Source: a virus. Taken from it: a stretch of DNA of 20,429 bases. The notes beneath the pieces are model-generated. The model did not search any database and was not told where the DNA came from. It worked only from the letters and a program-made list of their open reading frames with translations. The position numbers were made by a program, and so were the translations under genes. Where the stretch lies: the IMG/VR virus record IMGVR_UViG_3300047309_000070, positions 1-20,429 of that record. One strand, 5' to 3'. This document shows, piece after piece, positions 13,991 to 20,110 of the stretch. The number at the start of each line of letters is the position of its first letter. The first letter of the stretch is position 1.

Positions 13991-14168
13991 ACCCATCACG
14001 GCGGGCATTATTAACTTTAATTTCTGTAATTGTCTGGTCTGTATCTTTTTTAGACCAAGAAATATCTTTCCAGACATTACAAACAGAGCCATTAGTCGCG
14101 GGCGTTGCTGTCAGACTGGCGCAATTTGTCAGGGGAAGTGTTAACAGCATCACCAGCAGTAAGCGCAT
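13971..14168 (-). CDS. Outer-membrane spanin subunit, Rz1-like lipoprotein
   Basis: The 65-residue product starts MRLLLVMLLTLPLTNC: a basic residue, a hydrophobic core and a lipobox-like LTNC with C16 as the lipidation site (Asn before Cys is less usual). The mature part is about 50 residues and holds a motif of alphaproteobacterial phage o-spanins: Cys...W-x-x-I-x-W-S-x-x-D-T-D-x-T...N-A...C (WKDISWSKKDTDQT at about 32-45). O-spanins pair with the inner spanin to fuse or disrupt the outer membrane at lysis. The ATG at 14168 has GGAG eight bases upstream. A longer reading to 14270 is possible in frame but would put the signal peptide inside the protein. The first 77 bases lie within the inner spanin gene in another frame. 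Confidence 0.8.
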   Translation of the reverse strand: MRLLLVMLLTLPLTNCASLTATPATNGSVCNVWKDISWSKKDTDQTITEIKVNNARRDGWCEGQK

Positions 14169-14322
14169 TTTGAGTTCTCCTAAGAACGTCAGCCCGTGCT
14201 GCTGCTTCCATTTCTGCAAAAGCATCAGCTCTGATTTTCCAATAAATACCAGACGCCGCCACAAGGACAATAGCCCCTATGGCGACATACCGACCTATTG
14301 GGGAAAAGAGAAATCCAATCAT
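14092..14322 (-). CDS. Inner-membrane spanin subunit, Rz-like
   Basis: The 76-residue protein has one membrane segment at about residues 9-27 (YVAIGAIVLVAASGIYW), a short cytoplasmic start and a charged Ala-rich helix after it (RADAFAEMEAAARADVLRR), as in inner spanins whose coiled coil spans the periplasm. It is shorter than lambda Rz (153 residues). The o-spanin gene begins inside its 3' part in another frame, a known arrangement of spanin pairs. Its ATG overlaps the lysozyme stop by four bases (ATGA), with GGAG eight bases upstream. The call rests on topology and context more than on sequence identity. Confidence 0.7.
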   Translation of the reverse strand: MIGFLFSPIGRYVAIGAIVLVAASGIYWKIRADAFAEMEAAARADVLRRTQNALTAGDAVNTSPDKLRQSDSNARD

Positions 14323-15050
14323 ACGCCATGCTCCTCAAGGTGCTTTTTGCGCCAATACCAAATAGCTGCCCCCAATCCAATAACAGCCACCATGATGAGG
14401 AAGTTTGTGTCCTTCAGCATACCCATAACGGTCGCAAACAGGTCATTGGCTTCCTGAACCTGAGTCACGACTTCCTTAGCCGCCCCGACAGAGCCTAATG
14501 CACCAATAGCAATGGCGCTATTGGCTTGCTTGGATTCCGTGATTGCCTTGACTGGTACGGGATCTGGATCGGCTCGCTGCTCTTCCTCAACAACAGGCTT
14601 ATTGTTCAAGTCACGCCACCACTCAGATTCTGCACGGCGGCGACGAACCAGACCGGGAAGCTCTTTACCGCCGCCTTTGGTCCACTTCATCAACTCTGTT
14701 GGGACGGCATCAAAGTCCCCAGCATTGACTTTTTTAAGCAAGGTTGATGTCTTGAGATTTCCAACACCTGCGTTGTAAGCAAAATCTACAAGCACATCAA
14801 ACTGATGCTGGGTCAGGGGGACTTTGACCAGATCAACCACAGGCTTCTCATATTTAGCCAGATCGCGCTTAAGGATTGCTTCAGCCTCTTCCTGTGTGAT
14901 TGTCATGCCCTCTGTGACGACTGGCTCACCAGCGGCAGAGGTATGGCCATAGCCAATGGTCCAAATTCCAGCGGGGCATTTGTATGCCTTCAGCTTGCAG
15001 CCCTCAAACTTTTTAAGAAGGGCATCAAGCCCAGCTTGGCTCATATTCAT
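14319..15050 (-). CDS. Endolysin, GH24 (T4-type) lysozyme with a C-terminal membrane segment
   Basis: The enzyme cuts the beta-1,4 bond between MurNAc and GlcNAc of peptidoglycan. Residues 6-150 form the lysozyme domain: FEGCKLKAYKCPAGIWTIGY gives E16, C25 and T31 with the E-8-(D/C)-5-T spacing of the family's catalytic triad, here with Cys in place of Asp, as in P1 Lyz- and P21-type enzymes. LPGLVRRRRAESEWW closes the domain. Unusually, a polar linker (150-170), an Ala/Gly-rich stretch and a membrane helix (216-233, NFLIMVAVIGLGAAIWYW) with a basic end follow; the whole is 243 residues against about 160 for a bare domain. There is no N-terminal signal-anchor. AAAGG lies nine bases before the ATG, and Met3 could also start. 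It is coupled to the inner spanin gene by ATGA. Confidence 0.9.
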   Translation of the reverse strand: MNMSQAGLDALLKKFEGCKLKAYKCPAGIWTIGYGHTSAAGEPVVTEGMTITQEEAEAILKRDLAKYEKPVVDLVKVPLTQHQFDVLVDFAYNAGVGNLKTSTLLKKVNAGDFDAVPTELMKWTKGGGKELPGLVRRRRAESEWWRDLNNKPVVEEEQRADPDPVPVKAITESKQANSAIAIGALGSVGAAKEVVTQVQEANDLFATVMGMLKDTNFLIMVAVIGLGAAIWYWRKKHLEEHGV

Positions 15051-15052
15051 GG

Positions 15053-15526
15053 CTATTTACCTTTCTCTAAATGGGACACGCGCTTGTCCAACTCATCAAT
15101 CATTTTCTGCATATCAAAGCGGATCTGCATTCGCGCTTGAGCAGCATCCGCAGCCATTTCAAGACGGCTTTTGTCTATGGCGGCCATCGACTTCTCCCGA
15201 TCAAGGGTCATGACGGCACGAGCTAAAGCGGCATCACGCTCCACTTTATCAATCTTGTCGTTAAGGGCTTCCCTGATCTGGGCCATGTCTATAGTGGTCC
15301 CTTGCGGCGGGATCGCTTTGTTGTCGGCGTTTACAACAACCGCAACCTTAGACTTTAGTTGTATGATTTCATTGTTTGCTGACGATAGAGAACCCATAAG
15401 ATAAACAACGCAAGAAAACAGAATCGGCACAGCGGCAAAGACAATTTTCTCGACCAATGCGCTTTTGCTGGCGCTTGCCGCCATATCAAGGGCTATTTTT
15501 TCTTGCTTCTCTTCGGTAGTCGTCAT
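15053..15526 (-). CDS. Membrane-anchored coiled-coil protein of the lysis block (157 aa)
   Basis: A polar N-terminus is followed by one clear membrane segment at about residues 28-47 (VFAAVPILFSCVVYLMGSL). The rest is a long charged helix with heptad-like spacing up to DELDKRVSHLEKGK. I do not recognise a named family. Topology and position directly before the lysozyme make a holin, holin antagonist or virion-release factor plausible. I take the ATG at 15526, one base after the previous stop, over an in-frame TTG at 15559; neither has a strong ribosome site, so translation may rely on coupling. The stop is two bases before the lysozyme ATG and the lysozyme's AAAGG lies inside this gene's end. 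Confidence 0.65.
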   Translation of the reverse strand: MTTTEEKQEKIALDMAASASKSALVEKIVFAAVPILFSCVVYLMGSLSSANNEIIQLKSKVAVVVNADNKAIPPQGTTIDMAQIREALNDKIDKVERDAALARAVMTLDREKSMAAIDKSRLEMAADAAQARMQIRFDMQKMIDELDKRVSHLEKGK

Positions 15527-15527
15527 T

Positions 15528-15749
15528 TTATCTGTCCGACTTGGCTTCAAGGCGGTCAAATATCTTGCCTAAAATGCTTTTGATTTCATCAATATCGTGG
15601 CGATAATCATCCTTGGTGACGTATGTAATGGGGAACTTTCTGACATCATCATCAAGCCGCTGAATGGCTTTTGTGATGCTGTTTAGTACCCAGCCGCCAA
15701 AGAAAGCCGCTATTCCAACAACGCCATTGAAGATGAACTGGGGGTCCAT
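15528..15749 (-). CDS. Small membrane protein, holin candidate (73 aa)
   Basis: Residues 5-24 (FIFNGVVGIAAFFGGWVLN) form a single hydrophobic segment, followed by an amphipathic helix with KFPITYVTKDDYRHDIDEI and an end rich in Lys, Asp and Glu. The YVxKDDYRxDIDEIK pattern is familiar from small proteins beside endolysin genes in many phages, some annotated as holins or of unknown function. One membrane segment with a charged tail would fit a single-span holin. The ATG has GAGG eight bases upstream, and the first 40 bases overlap the end of the glycosyltransferase gene. I could not separate it from its downstream neighbour as the true holin. Confidence 0.65.
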   Translation of the reverse strand: MDPQFIFNGVVGIAAFFGGWVLNSITKAIQRLDDDVRKFPITYVTKDDYRHDIDEIKSILGKIFDRLEAKSDR

Positions 15750-16837
15750 TGATCCGCCTCATTATTGCCAGTCTCAAGCTCCCCCATCACAAGCTTGAGA
15801 TTTTCCTGCAATCTTGGATCATCTGGCGACTTCTCAACCGCCAAACGAGCCTGTTCTATTGATATATCAAAGAGCTTTAAATTCCAAGCTGCTATGGACA
15901 ATAAATCATGCGGCCAGTGGCCCCAGACAGATGGATCGCAGGTATAAACCAAAGCCCTATCCGTGATCTGCAAGGCCCTCATGGACATGGCAAAACACTC
16001 CGGCCAGCGGCGTTGGTAATAGTACAGCATAGCCAGCTCACACCATGGCTCACGGGTATTGGGAGCCTCGCCAGCAGCCTGTAAATACCACTTTTCGGCC
16101 TCATGCCACTCGCCCTTCTCTGTGTAGCACTTGCCCATGACGCGCATGGCATAGCACCGCTCGTTCTGGTTGCTGGCAGCACCCATGTTCAAATACTTCT
16201 TCAGGGCGGCAATAGATTCATCCCAACGGCCATAGAAACTGAGTTCACGGGCGTAATAAAAAAAATGGCTTGGGTCTCGGTCGTCTTCACGCACCGCTAC
16301 TTCAAGCATATCCATGTACTGACCACGGGACTTTGTTGGGTCAGGATGATGGCTGACCAAAAGGCGAGGCAGCCAGACCTTTGACTCTGTAATGCGAGTG
16401 TCGATTCGCAAATCCTCATGGCACGGGTGAAACCAGTGATAACCATGGCGGCTGTGGATCTTGTGATAGGGGAACTTAATATCATTGCCCCAGTCAAAGT
16501 AATACCAAAGGTTTGTCGTCTCTCCTTTAACCCAAACTTCTTCGATGGCTTCTCGCCATCCGGGTTCTAAGACTTCATCCAGATCAAGGCTGATACAAAC
16601 ATCAATATCAGCAGGAATAAGAGCAAGAGCGGCATTGCGAGCAAGATCAAAGCGCCAAGGCTTAATATGTATCTCAGGTACAGTTGCACCGCACTTACGG
16701 GCAACCTCAATTGTATTGTCCGTGCTTCCTGTGTCGGCAATAAGGATGAGGTCTGCATCTTTGGCTGACTCACAGAACCTCTCAACGAACTGCTCCTCAT
16801 TCTTGCTAATAGCGTACACACATATCTTTAACGACAT
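15710..16837 (-). CDS. Family 2 glycosyltransferase with C-terminal TPR-like helices
   Basis: The 375-residue enzyme has a GT-A/GT2 domain in its first ~180 residues: SKNEEQFVERF (11-21), ADTGSTDNT (34-42), which bind the nucleotide, and DLDEVL (85-90) with the metal-binding DxD-type motif. A region of His and Trp (HSRHGYHWFHPCHEDLR, 118-134) probably lines the acceptor site. Residues about 199-355 are helical pairs with TPR-like spacing (KCYTEKGEWHEAEKWYLQAA and RLAVEKSPDDPRLQENL), often used to hold a protein acceptor. There is no membrane helix, so it is probably cytoplasmic. AGGAGGGG ends three bases before the ATG, the strongest ribosome site here. Since the genes around it encode virion fibres, glycosylation of a fibre is a reasonable inference; donor and acceptor are unknown. 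Confidence 0.85.
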   Translation of the reverse strand: MSLKICVYAISKNEEQFVERFCESAKDADLILIADTGSTDNTIEVARKCGATVPEIHIKPWRFDLARNAALALIPADIDVCISLDLDEVLEPGWREAIEEVWVKGETTNLWYYFDWGNDIKFPYHKIHSRHGYHWFHPCHEDLRIDTRITESKVWLPRLLVSHHPDPTKSRGQYMDMLEVAVREDDRDPSHFFYYARELSFYGRWDESIAALKKYLNMGAASNQNERCYAMRVMGKCYTEKGEWHEAEKWYLQAAGEAPNTREPWCELAMLYYYQRRWPECFAMSMRALQITDRALVYTCDPSVWGHWPHDLLSIAAWNLKLFDISIEQARLAVEKSPDDPRLQENLKLVMGELETGNNEADQWTPSSSSMALLE

Positions 16838-16845
16838 ATCCCCTC

Positions 16846-17070
16846 CTATGTCGGATTGATAACTGCTGTTGAAGTCTCCCTGTCAATAACAAGAACCCCC
16901 TCACAAGCTAAATTCCACTCCCCATGAGCAAACTCATTATGGCAAGGCACATTCACTTTGAAATTCTTGAAGAGATACTCTTTACCCTCTTCAAAGACAC
17001 GCCACTTATGGTCCACTGTACCACGCAACGGCTCGCCAGCCGACTTGTTGTATCTGATGTGGTATTTCAT
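16846..17070 (-). CDS. Conserved small protein of unknown function (74 aa)
   Basis: The sequence begins MKYHIRYNKSAGEPLRGTVD and has HKWRVFEEGKEYLF and WNLACEGVLVIDRETSTAVI. I have the impression of a recurring small phage protein that travels beside 2OG-oxygenase-like genes, but know no function. It looks like a compact beta fold without membrane segment or signal. The ATG shares a base with the stop of the oxygenase gene (TGATG), and its own TAG overlaps the ribosome site of the glycosyltransferase gene, so the three are likely translated together. Confidence 0.7.
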   Translation of the reverse strand: MKYHIRYNKSAGEPLRGTVDHKWRVFEEGKEYLFKNFKVNVPCHNEFAHGEWNLACEGVLVIDRETSTAVINPT

Positions 17071-17705
17071 CAGATCACCTCTGCCGGAGGCATAGGCGCA
17101 TTGGCCACAACGCCAAGATTGAAGTGAATGAATGTCATTGGCTCGTCAGACGCATTTCTGGTGAAAGCGTGAGGCAGCCAAGCGTTTGTGAAGATCATTG
17201 TGCCTTCTTCAGGAGCCACATTGATTTGATTACTGGCACTGCTGATATTGGCGGGATTGGCCTCTGGAAGGCTGGTCTGGACCTTTCCGGGGCGAGGATC
17301 AAAGAATGTCGCAACTGAGCAGTTCTTTGGCGTCCTGATAAAATAGAAGCCAATTATTTGCGAGCCATAGGGATGAACATGCTGGTCCATGCCTGAATAT
17401 TTGAAGTGATGCTGGCCCCACATTTCTGTGAATGTTGTGCTGAACATCGGCATATTGTAGCCCTGACTGCCCAGAATGTTCCAAGCAGTGCTGCCAATGT
17501 ATCCGCAAAAATCCTCAAGCCGTGGGTCTTCAAAGAAACTGTCGGTCATGTAAACGGGATACGCCTCATGAGTGCATCCCTGCTCACTCTTGCGCTTCTC
17601 GATGTATTCATCAACGATTGGACGGACTGTGTTTAGAAACTCAGGCTTCTTAACCACATAAATAGTCGATGGAAAACAGTGTATTGGCTCTAGTTCGTCA
17701 GACAT
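17070..17705 (-). CDS. 2-oxoglutarate/Fe(II)-dependent oxygenase-like protein
   Basis: The 211-residue protein has the layout of the short phage and marine-bacterial 2OG-Fe(II) oxygenases (2OG-FeII_Oxy_5-like). A helical N-terminus precedes a cupin-like core with DQHVHPYGSQIIGFYFIRTP (107-126), supplying H109 and H111, then FFDPRPG (134-140), VAPEEGTMIF (163-172) and AWLPHAFTRN (175-184), supplying H179 and R183 as the distal iron ligand and 2OG-binding residue. These assignments are by analogy. Family members hydroxylate proteins or small molecules. I chose the ATG at 17705: GGGGAAGG stands just before it and it lies ten bases after the previous stop; the longer frame to 17759 would overlap the upstream gene. 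The substrate is unknown; a collagen-like protein is encoded 2.4 kb upstream in the same series. Confidence 0.75.
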   Translation of the reverse strand: MSDELEPIHCFPSTIYVVKKPEFLNTVRPIVDEYIEKRKSEQGCTHEAYPVYMTDSFFEDPRLEDFCGYIGSTAWNILGSQGYNMPMFSTTFTEMWGQHHFKYSGMDQHVHPYGSQIIGFYFIRTPKNCSVATFFDPRPGKVQTSLPEANPANISSASNQINVAPEEGTMIFTNAWLPHAFTRNASDEPMTFIHFNLGVVANAPMPPAEVI

Positions 17706-17715
17706 AACCTTCCCC

Positions 17716-18057
17716 TCAAGGTCGCTGAAGTTCAGCCTGTAATTTCTCCATGTTGGCAATTTCTTCAGGTGTTAGGTCGCGCACGATCCAAGAAAACACC
17801 CATTTCCCATCACGCACAAACGGTTCAGGCGAACGATATACGGTTTGTGTTTTGCCATCATATGTCGGATCAGGATCAATCTCAACATACTGAATCCTGT
17901 ATCCATGCACATTATACGCATCTGTTGTGGGGAAGATTTCCACAAAGTCAGAATATGGCGTATAGCCAAGGCCGGGATTGTCCCGCATCAGCTCTTCAGC
18001 GCCATAGGGATATTCCACAAATTTATTATCGGTGGTGGTTTTGACGTATCCAGTCAC
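17716..18057 (-). CDS. Unknown 113-aa protein, possible fibre-assembly helper
   Basis: The protein is acidic and aromatic-rich, with PDPTYDGKTQTVYRSPEPF in the middle and DGKWVFSWIVRDLTPEEIAN near the end. The W...W.VRDLTPEE ending resembles small proteins encoded beside phage tail fibres, some thought to be assembly chaperones; that likeness is weak and only suggests a role. It starts with GTG in a GTGA overlap with the preceding stop, a coupled start without a strong ribosome site. No membrane or enzyme motif is visible. Confidence 0.65.
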   Translation of the reverse strand: MTGYVKTTTDNKFVEYPYGAEELMRDNPGLGYTPYSDFVEIFPTTDAYNVHGYRIQYVEIDPDPTYDGKTQTVYRSPEPFVRDGKWVFSWIVRDLTPEEIANMEKLQAELQRP

Positions 18058-18668
18058 GATTTATCCTCCAAGAACACAGGCGATTGCCTCGTCAAAAGAT
18101 CAAGACGCTCGCCCTTGCCAGCCAATTGGGTAAAGACCTGCTTGATATGCGGCACAATCTTTGTCTCAAAATCGGGGTGGCAGCGCATTGTATTGAGGTG
18201 ATCGTGCGGGATGTTACCCTGAGACAGGATGAAGTTCTCAACACGCCCCTGCAATTCACCGAGCCACTCATCGCGCTGCATGGCCTCATTAGCCTCCAGC
18301 ATTGGCAGGTGACCGTATTTGCGCTGCGGCTCAAGCTCGTTCATCAGGTCAGTGATGCACTTCAGCTCCATTATGGCGGCCTCATGATTATTGCGCCATG
18401 TATCTTCGGCTGACTTGCACTCGATGATATTGGCTTCAGCCACCATCTTTTCCCAAGGCTTCTTGTCTGGATCAGCAATAACCGCCTCATTCTCCATGAT
18501 CTTGGCGTCTCGCTTGATCTTCTGAGCCTTGGAATGTTCAACCTTTACTTCCATGTCGATCTTCTGACCATACAGCAATGCCCACGCGCCGTCTGGCGTG
18601 TAGCAAGAGCCAGCCATGAAATAGCGAAGCTGAAAGTCTGAATTGTTTCTGTGGGGTTTGCTGTTCAT
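18054..18668 (-). CDS. Conserved helical phage protein of unknown function (204 aa)
   Basis: The start contains NSDFQLRYFMAGSCYTPDGAW, then a long charged helix (about residues 38-115) and a second conserved-looking stretch, RKYGHLPMLEANEAMQRDEW and IPHDHLNTMRCHPDF. I recognise this plan from proteins found near fibre genes in several phages, without a known role. There is no signal peptide or catalytic motif. The ATG follows the TAA of the repeat-protein gene with no gap (TAAATG) and the next gene overlaps by four bases. Confidence 0.7.
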   Translation of the reverse strand: MNSKPHRNNSDFQLRYFMAGSCYTPDGAWALLYGQKIDMEVKVEHSKAQKIKRDAKIMENEAVIADPDKKPWEKMVAEANIIECKSAEDTWRNNHEAAIMELKCITDLMNELEPQRKYGHLPMLEANEAMQRDEWLGELQGRVENFILSQGNIPHDHLNTMRCHPDFETKIVPHIKQVFTQLAGKGERLDLLTRQSPVFLEDKS

Positions 18669-19694
18669 TTAGACATTTACCCCCGTTGTGCCGTTTGATG
18701 CGGCGGAACCGCCGGAAGATGCTGCGCTTGCTGCTGTCGCAGAAACGCTTGTGCATCCAGAATATGTGTACTTATTTCTGGTTGTTGATTTTGTCCCACA
18801 AACAGCCCCAAGGGAGAATATACCTATAGTTGAATTTCCGGCAGCCGATCCTGCTTGAGATGCCGCGCTGGCTGCTGTTGCTGAGGCGCTAACGCATCCA
18901 GAATATGTGTATTTGTTCCGAGTTGTTGAATTGCACCCAAGTGCAAAAATACCCGCTGTGCTGTTACCAGCGGCTGATCCTTGAGAAGACGTTGCCGATG
19001 AAGCTGTAGCTGTGGCGTTTGCATCTGTTGAATATGTGTATTTGTTGCGAGTCGTTGAAGGTATACAGCAACAACAAATAATTTGCCCAAGGGCGAATAT
19101 ACCAACGGTACTATTCCCTGCTGCCGATCCGCGCCAAGAAGCAATACTTGCTGCTGTTGTAGTGGCGTTTGTATCGCCTGAATAGGTGTATTTGTTGCGT
19201 GTTGTTGATGGTGACCCAGAAATAATACCAAGAGCAAATATACCTACGGTACTATTCCCTGCCGCAGAGCCACTAAAAGATGCTGAACTTGCCGCAGTAG
19301 CTGACGCACTAACACAGCCTGAATATGTGTATTTGTTCCGAGTTGTTGACGCCCCCGGAGTGGCTCCAAGAGCAAAAATACCAATTGTTGATGTACCTAC
19401 TGCTGCACCACGAGAAGACGCCGCGCTTGCTGCTGTCGCAGAGGTGCTTGTGCATCCAGAATATGTATACTTATTTCTGGTTGTTACTCCACATGGGGCC
19501 GCAACAGTTGCCCCAAGAGCAAATATAGCAAAAGTCCCTGTAGCGACATTCCCCGCAACAGGCCACACCCCAGCCTTTTGCCAAGATAACATCTGGTCGA
19601 TTGTCCATATGCCGGGTGCTGTGCCGCATTGATATGGCCCAGTTGGCGTTGCTGGATTTTTGGTGATTATGCCACCTTGATAGCGTCCAGACAT
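18669..19694 (-). CDS. Repeat fibre / propeller-like surface protein (341 aa)
   Basis: The first 48 residues contain TGPYQ and TAPGIWTIDQMLSWQKAG, a motif that opens several phage surface proteins and may be the virion anchor. From 49 on there are six repeats of 43-52 residues (49-100, 101-146, 147-193, 194-243, 244-286, 287-333) plus a short stub. Each repeat has xSTxGIFALG, a variable loop, TTRNKYTYS, and a Ser/Ala/Thr-rich half whose length is always the same. The pattern resembles kelch-like repeats with TRxKYTY in phage proteins, so a six-bladed propeller is a fair model. Loops contain many cysteines. The start has GAGG eight bases upstream, overlapping the preceding TGA. Binding to a host surface structure is inferred from the position among fibre genes. 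Confidence 0.8.
   Translation of the reverse strand: MSGRYQGGIITKNPATPTGPYQCGTAPGIWTIDQMLSWQKAGVWPVAGNVATGTFAIFALGATVAAPCGVTTRNKYTYSGCTSTSATAASAASSRGAAVGTSTIGIFALGATPGASTTRNKYTYSGCVSASATAASSASFSGSAAGNSTVGIFALGIISGSPSTTRNKYTYSGDTNATTTAASIASWRGSAAGNSTVGIFALGQIICCCCIPSTTRNKYTYSTDANATATASSATSSQGSAAGNSTAGIFALGCNSTTRNKYTYSGCVSASATAASAASQAGSAAGNSTIGIFSLGAVCGTKSTTRNKYTYSGCTSVSATAASAASSGGSAASNGTTGVNV
18672..19550 (-). repeat. Six tandem coding repeats (129-156 bases each)
   Basis: The units code for the TTRNKYTYS repeats of the 341-residue protein. Conserved blocks such as AATATGTGTATTTGTT (plus strand) recur at near-regular distance, while the loop segment differs in both length and sequence. Lengths in residues are 52, 46, 47, 50, 43 and 47. 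Identity is high enough at DNA level for recombination between units, and could confuse short-read assembly. Confidence 0.9.
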
Positions 19695-19703
19695 GAACTA
19701 ACC

Positions 19704-20099
19704 TCAAGAAATCACTTCATATGAGATGCTAAATGTCAGCTTGCTGGCTGTGCCGCTGGTCACTGTGATTGATGTGCCTTCCATCAGATAGATGGCAGTT
19801 GTCTTATCAACAACGATCAGTGAGGCATTGGCAGGAACCGATACCGTAGACACAATCGGATAAGCTGTGCCGCTAGAAGGAGCCGAGCCTTGAGCAACTG
19901 CACCATTCGTGTAGAGCGACACAGTAGCGTTGACCGCATTTGTCCCATCGACATTAGATGCAACAATCTGATTGATCTTCAGAACCGTTCCGCTTGATGC
20001 AGCATTGGGAACCAACACAACCGCAGATGTGCCTGACGGTGTGTAGTATGTAGTTGTGCCGAGTATTGACGTTACGGCAGCAATATTCGGGTTTGCCAT
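19704..20099 (-). CDS. Small beta-rich virion protein, possible decoration protein (131 aa)
   Basis: Sequence of alternating Thr/Ser/Val/Ala strands: MANPNIAAVTSILGTTTYY, GTVLKINQIVASNVDGTNA, STVSVPANASLIVVDKTTAI, YLMEGTSITVTSG and a final SISYEVIS. I recognise this layout (VPA-x-ASL-xV...K...IYL-EG...SYE-I) in small structural proteins of many environmental tailed phages; its exact place in the virion is not known to me. No signal, membrane or enzyme motif. AAGGAG lies seven bases before the ATG, and the stop TGA is part of the ribosome site of the next gene. Confidence 0.7.
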   Translation of the reverse strand: MANPNIAAVTSILGTTTYYTPSGTSAVVLVPNAASSGTVLKINQIVASNVDGTNAVNATVSLYTNGAVAQGSAPSSGTAYPIVSTVSVPANASLIVVDKTTAIYLMEGTSITVTSGTASKLTFSISYEVIS

Positions 20100-20110
20100 C
20101 GGTATTCTCC

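Noticed and set aside
17706-17759. N-terminal extension of the oxygenase-like protein
   Set aside because: It would overlap the preceding gene by 44 bases, while the internal ATG at 17705 has a GGGGAAGG site and the family-like start follows it.
18672-19550. Diversity-generating retroelement variable region
   Set aside because: No template repeat, reverse transcriptase or adenine-biased VR pattern is seen in the window; variation here is loop length between tandem units.
19186-19632. 148-codon plus-strand frame over the repeat protein
   Set aside because: Repetitive mirror of the TTRNKYTYS units, without independent start signal or recognisable domain.
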